Shown here: in pieces, positions 59,361 through 64,000 of the stretch
How positions within the stretch are numbered: the first letter of the stretch is position 1
How the letters are laid out: each line of letters starts with the position of its first letter
Source of the DNA: Mytilus californianus
Taxonomy: Eukaryota; Mollusca; Bivalvia; Mytilida; Mytilidae
Direction of reading: 5' to 3'
Length of the DNA stretch: 64,000 nucleotides
NCBI RefSeq assembly: GCF_021869535.1
Contig: NW_026262690.1
Span: 66,117,995-66,181,994, forward strand
Position numbers and translations under genes: made by a program
The notes under the pieces: generated by a model
Told to the model about the DNA's origin: nothing
Database searches by the model: none
Seen by the model: only the letters and a program-made list of their open reading frames with translations

Positions 59361-59745
59361 TAATGAGTTTGTTCTTGATTCAAAATATTATTTATAGCTA
59401 AGAAGAGAGGCTTAACAAGGACAATGGAATATTTTAGTGTACTAGATAAACAAATCATAGAAGATACGAATAATTTCCTGTTTGAATGGTTTTACACTAG
59501 TCATGTTTGGGGCCCTTTATAGCTTGCTGTTCGGTGTGAGCCAAGGCTCCGTGTTGAAGGCTGTACTTTGACCTATAATGGTTTACTTTTACAAATTGTG
59601 ACTTGGATCTAGAGTTGTCTCATTGGAACTAATGAGTTTGTTCTTGATTCAAAATATTATTTATTGCTAAGAAGAGAGGCTTAACAAGGGCAAAGGAATA
59701 TTTTAGTGTGCTAATGAGTTTGTTCTTACCACATCTTCTTATATC
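59361..59745 (+). repeat. Mussel repeat copy between duplicated flanks
   Basis: A segment starting TAATGAGTTTGTTCTTGATT and including AAGAGAGGCTTAACAAGG occurs at 59361-59445 and 59631-59705, on both sides of a dispersed repeat copy (59480-59640). The repeat's 3' tip, ACCACATCTTCTTATATC, reappears after the second segment. It looks like an insertion followed by a small duplication. Confidence 0.7.
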
Positions 59746-61824
59746 TATAAAATCGAAATGAACAAAATTGAAAGTCAAGCTATTCTTTAAACTAGCTATC
59801 TCACGTTACGCTTTATTTTCATACAAGTGTCTATTATATCTTTTAGAATCGTTAAGAGTTAAGAGCCAAAAAGAAGCCAGCAATTATCAAACTGGCATTT
59901 AAGCATTGAAACACATTTCTTTGTGACAATTTCTTTTCTATATATCAGCCCAAAGTCTATATATACCAGTACATGTAGTTTGTGTTGGTAGTTCTTATAG
60001 TTTCTCCTTAAATAAAATTTGAAGGCATGGTTATATATGATTTAATACCTTGACATGGATAATTCAAAGCAATAAAAGAAGTAAGTCAAGATATGAGGCA
60101 GACTCAAATGTATCTGTTGTATCTTTTATCTCCAGTTCGATGGAAAAGATGCGTTCAACATAGTCACCAAATTTGAATTATTTAGTGAGAGGACATCATC
60201 TATATAGCGGAAAGTAAAGTTAAAGGATACTGCTAACTTCTTTTCTTCTTCCTAAGAAGTATATAACATAATCCTATGAAAAATTCGAAACATTTCCGAG
60301 TTTTGGGAATCCAAGGCAATCTGGATGGCCCAAGGTCGATAGCATTAACACACAATATATAGGCGTGAACCCTTAAATCACGCAGCTCTTGTAATTGTCC
60401 TAATTATCTAAAGTATATTTAACAACCTAGGAAATAAAAGGGTCATACTCAGTTTTCTTGATGTAATCGATATCCCGAGATGATTATTTTATGCAAGCCG
60501 AATGTACTCACTCCGACCGATTAGACTATTATTGGTTCACGAAAGAGAATCATTTATTTAGTCATAGCTTGTATACTAATTGAAATAATTCATCTTAAGT
60601 AGATAAAGACACAATACAAAAATTTAAGTCATAACTGTTTAGCCGGTACTAAACGCAATGATTACACTTTTTTACTTGTTTTGAAAAATGTGAAATGTAC
60701 TGTCAGTAAACACGCACGGGCGCTATATTTTATAATTATTTTTTTTTAACCTCGTCTCGTTAAATAGGCTTTTTATATATTCTGATCTATAAAAAAAAAA
60801 TTTTACTTTTACAATACTTGATATCACGTGGTTATGCAAAGGACTCTTTGGTACATCGGCTACATCTTCCCATGTAATTCAATGAAAATTCGTGGCTTTC
60901 CGATAATCATGCATAATAGGCTTAACTAACAAAATATAGGCCTAAACCCACTAACGAGGTTCGTCTTTAACGATATATTGGATATATTAGGCATTCAAGC
61001 AGATAGTCATTGACACTTTAAAACAGTTCTGCCCAGTAGTTTGGAAATAAATGTATATTTAACATGTACAAAATATATTTTTTTTTTAAATCCAATGAAC
61101 ACTCTATCATATTCAAGGAAAAGATATGATAATGCCATTTCTTTAACACTTCGATTCGAAAATCAAAAAGTAGTATAAATTACCAAATAACATCCTTCAC
61201 ATGTTCAGAAGACATTTGTCTGTCGGACATCAGTATTTATACTTTTGACTTTTGTCTTACATATTAGCTTCAGGGCTGCCAATTTCTTACATTTAGTGCA
61301 AAACAACAAAATCCACCACAATATATATATAGCCTCATTTTGAGATTTTGTCGTTATGAAATAATATTTATGTATGAGCAGCAGTTTAATCCAGAAAGGT
61401 ATTTTTAGCGTACACAAAAATAAAATTTTACAAAGATCTTAATGTGTGTAAAGTATCGTTTAACAAAAATTGTGTTGGAACTGGCATTTAAAGATCAAAT
61501 ACGTAACTTTACACATGTTTATGGCGTCATGGTGATATCACAAGTGACCTACCTTCAATCAAGGGTCCAGATGTTAACCTGTTCATTTGTCAATAGAATT
61601 AACATAATTTTGAAAGGTCTTGAATAAGTTTCTTTTTTACGATTTTTGTGGCAAAATTATGGCTCTTATCGTACGTCTCCCTTTTGATGTTTCTTTAAAT
61701 TACTATGTTCAATCATATTTGAATTTTCGAATTTTTTTTTTAAAACAATTTAATGGTTTTGTTCAGTAACAATAATGTGGTTCATATAGAAAAGAAAAGA
61801 AGAACACCCACTTTCAATATACAA
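59746..61824. other. No gene recognised
   Basis: About 2 kb of AT-rich DNA with only short frames (70 and 61 codons) and no recognisable repeat or domain. Confidence 0.6.
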
Positions 61825-62700
61825 GTAAAATTACTTTTGATTTTTCAACCCTGTATACCACCATTCCCCATGTGAAATTGTAAAATCGTCTAAAAGAAAT
61901 AATCCACTTTTCAATATAAAAATGGTAGCATACAATATAAATTTATTACTTTTGGATACCATACGGCATATTTTGTTAATAGCGAACAAAAAGGTAAAAC
62001 ATGCTACACAGAGGCATAAGTGATCAGTATGCTGGAGTTTCTTATTGACAACACATTTCTTGCATTTGGAGGTAGACTTTTTCAACAAATTGTTGGCATT
62101 CCTATGGGAACGAACTGTGCGCCTCTCCTTGCTGGCCTCTTCTTATTTTCATATGAGTCGGAGTTCCTTCAGACACTTGTCAAAAACAAGAAGATCAAAG
62201 AAGCCAGATCATTTAATTTCAGTCAGATATATTGATGATGTTCTTTCCATTAACAATCCAAACTTTTCTGATTGGGTGCCTTTAATATATCCTCCAGAAC
62301 TAGAAATTAAAGAAACAAGACACGGCTTCTTCCGCCTCATTTTTAGACTTGTACCTCGAATTTGACATAAGCGTTCATCTCAGTACCAGAATCTATGACA
62401 AACGAGACGATTTTAATTTTGAAATTATCAATTTCCCCCACCTTAGTAGCAATATACCAACTTCACCTGCACATGGGATATACATTTCCCAACTCATTCG
62501 GTATTCAAGAGCTTGCAGCAGCTACTCAGACTTTATAAAACGTCACCAGTGTCTGAGCAGAAAGTTGATGAACCAGGGTTATGTCAAAGAATGTCTCGTC
62601 CTTTTTCTAAAAAAGTTCATCGGAAGATACTAAGACCTTGTTGATAAATTTTCCATATCAACTTCACAAATAATACACGACGGTCTTGAAGTATAGATTC
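61825..62700 (+). pseudogene. Penelope-like reverse transcriptase, decayed
   Basis: Blocks in order are FDFSTLYTTIPHVKL (motif A, about 61838), MLEFLIDNTFLAFGGRLFQQ then IVGIPMGTNCAPLLAGLFL (motif B), RYIDDVLSINNPNFSDW (motif C, YIDD kept), IYPPELEIKETRHG, RIYDKRDDFNFEIINFPHLS, and GIYISQLIRYSRACSSYSDF. After one more frameshift comes the end KKFIGRY-stop-DLVDKFS. Several frameshifts and stops separate these blocks, so no functional protein is made. The order and motifs match the Penelope-like RT group common in molluscs. No GIY-YIG domain was found downstream. Penelope-like elements are known to carry hammerheads, which makes the nearby array relevant. Confidence 0.75.
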
Positions 62701-63119
62701 TAGGTACTGACGTTGTTTATTATCTTAATTACGTGTTATAGTGTTCTTTTATTTGTCTTTGTAAATTATTTACTTTACTGTTTAGTCCATTTTTGGTAAT
62801 ATCCTTTTGGCGTGGCTCGGTACTTATACATCCCGCCATTGCGTTATTGTGCTATCGTCATTTTTTGTATTCTTGTCTTTCATTTTTACTTATATGCTTT
62901 GTCTATATGCCATTTTGTTTTGGGTTTTTTTTTTACATATTTGTTTGTTTTTATAGTAATTAAGATTACAACACAATGTTGACTGCTGTGCCTCTATTTT
63001 TTGACATTTTTACCTATTTTGTCTGTTTGTTTTGTTCACACATTATTGTCAATATAATGGAATTTTATGTGACTGTCATCCAATGAGAGGTATAGCTAGC
63101 TATAAAACCAGGTTTAAGC
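62701..63119. other. Probable 3' flank of Penelope-like remnant; nothing else
   Basis: T-rich DNA with no recognisable gene. It may be the element's 3' UTR. Confidence 0.4.
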
Positions 63120-63460
63120 CATCATTTTCTACATAAGGAAATGCCTGTACCAAGTCAGGAATATGACAGTTCTTTTCCATTCGTTTGATGTATTTGATGT
63201 TCAGTGGTTGTCGTTTGTTGATGTGGTTCAGAAGTGATTCTAGTTTTTATATAGATTGGACCGTTGGTTTTTCTGTTTGTGTGGTTTTACACTAGTCATT
63301 TTTTTGGGCCCTTTATAGCTTGCTGTTCGGTGTTAGCCAAGGCTCCGTGTTGAAGGCCGTACTTTGACCTATAATGGTTTACTTTTACAAATTGTTACTT
63401 TGATGGAGAGTTGTCTCATTGGCACTCATACCACATCTTCTTATATTTATTGAGCTTTTA
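63120..63460 (+). repeat. Dispersed mussel repeat copy
   Basis: Near-consensus copy with GTGGTTTTACACTAGTCATT, GGGCCCTTTATAGCTTGCTG and the 3' end CTCATTGGCACTCATACCAC. Confidence 0.82.
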
Positions 63461-64000
63461 ATTTTGCTATTTGATAAGGGACTTTCCGTTTTGAATTTTC
63501 CTATGAGTTCGGTATTTTTGTTAATTTACTTTTTATAATTATTATGATAACCAGAAAAAAAAACCGCTTGAAAAAATACCGATAAACTTAATACTGTTCG
63601 CATAAATTTCAAATGTGCTTACTGTGTGATAAAAAGGAGATGACTTACCGAAATAAGTGCTTTTATTGTTCTGTATTCATTTCCAAAATCGCGTCATTCT
63701 ATTATTTTTTTCATTTTGAAATTAAATATACAATGTATTTTATATTTTTTATTTGTTTTGCCTATTACCTATACCCACGAAATCCACGAAAATTAGTATT
63801 CCACAAATTATTATGAATCCACATTAGTCCACAAAAAGTATACAAGAGCGTGATTAAACATAATGTTTTTGATTTATATGAAAATGTGCTAACGTATATG
63901 TTCGCCAAGTCTGGTGTACATTTATACTTATTATGTACCATGGCATTCAGTAGCTTAAATGTAAATAATGCAAACAAATAACCCTTTTTACAAACACTTC
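63461..64000. other. No gene recognised
   Basis: AT-rich end of the window. Two overlapping short frames (67 and 70 codons) on opposite strands have no family resemblance. Confidence 0.6.

Noticed and set aside
1..64000. tRNA or rRNA genes
   Set aside because: No cloverleaf with A and B boxes and no rRNA-like block was recognised by eye. A tRNAscan-SE and Infernal run would be decisive.

Overview
The window looks like AT-rich nuclear DNA of a marine bivalve, most likely a mussel (Mytilus or a close relative). This rests on dispersed repeats I recognise from memory as typical of mussel DNA: copies ending in CTCATTGGCACTCATACCAC, copies ending in CACATTCCCCATTTCCATTC, and the AGCTCACCTGGCCC family. 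No database was searched. Only one host gene is convincing; nearly all other DNA is repeats and mobile-element remains.

Host gene. A monocarboxylate-transporter-like (SLC16/MCT) protein is encoded on + by four exons: 13544-13736, 34735-34878, 35442-36308 and 36865-37091. All introns are phase 1 and the spliced product is 476 residues. An in-frame TAG (37089-37091) is followed directly by 92 more sense codons ending at TAA 37368. Intron 1 is about 21 kb and is packed with satellite and transposons.

Giant imperfect palindrome. 324-9273 is repeated in reverse complement at 11871-23672 around a 2.6 kb spacer. Both arms carry MCT exon 1 with its upstream DNA and part of intron 1. The arms differ by point changes, small indels, and a 2.87 kb element (15134-18002) found only in the right arm.

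Satellite. A 42-48 bp unit around GGTGACCTACAGGCACC fills 880-3612, its mirror 20375-23120, and much of 24037-31735. It switches orientation several times and has been interrupted by LINE fragments, a retroelement 3' end, a Mutator-like long-TIR element, a ribozyme-bearing element and a common mussel repeat.

Right half (38-64 kb). This holds an SGNH/LINE wreck (44148-49545) carrying a tandem duplication split by a 1680 bp Harbinger-like element, a solo LTR (49966-50754), two apparently identical 437 bp TTAA elements, a 540 bp tandem array (56830-59150), and a decayed Penelope-like reverse transcriptase (61825-62700).

Main discovery. Each full 540 bp monomer contains what reads as a complete type I hammerhead ribozyme: CUGANGA, stem II, GAAA, a very short stem III, a UH cleavage site, and a closing stem I. 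The array is flanked by an 11 bp target-site duplication. A second hammerhead lies on the minus strand at 28180-28223; relative to it, the array copies have compensatory changes in stems I and III. This matches a retrozyme-like or Penelope-associated self-cleaving RNA element.
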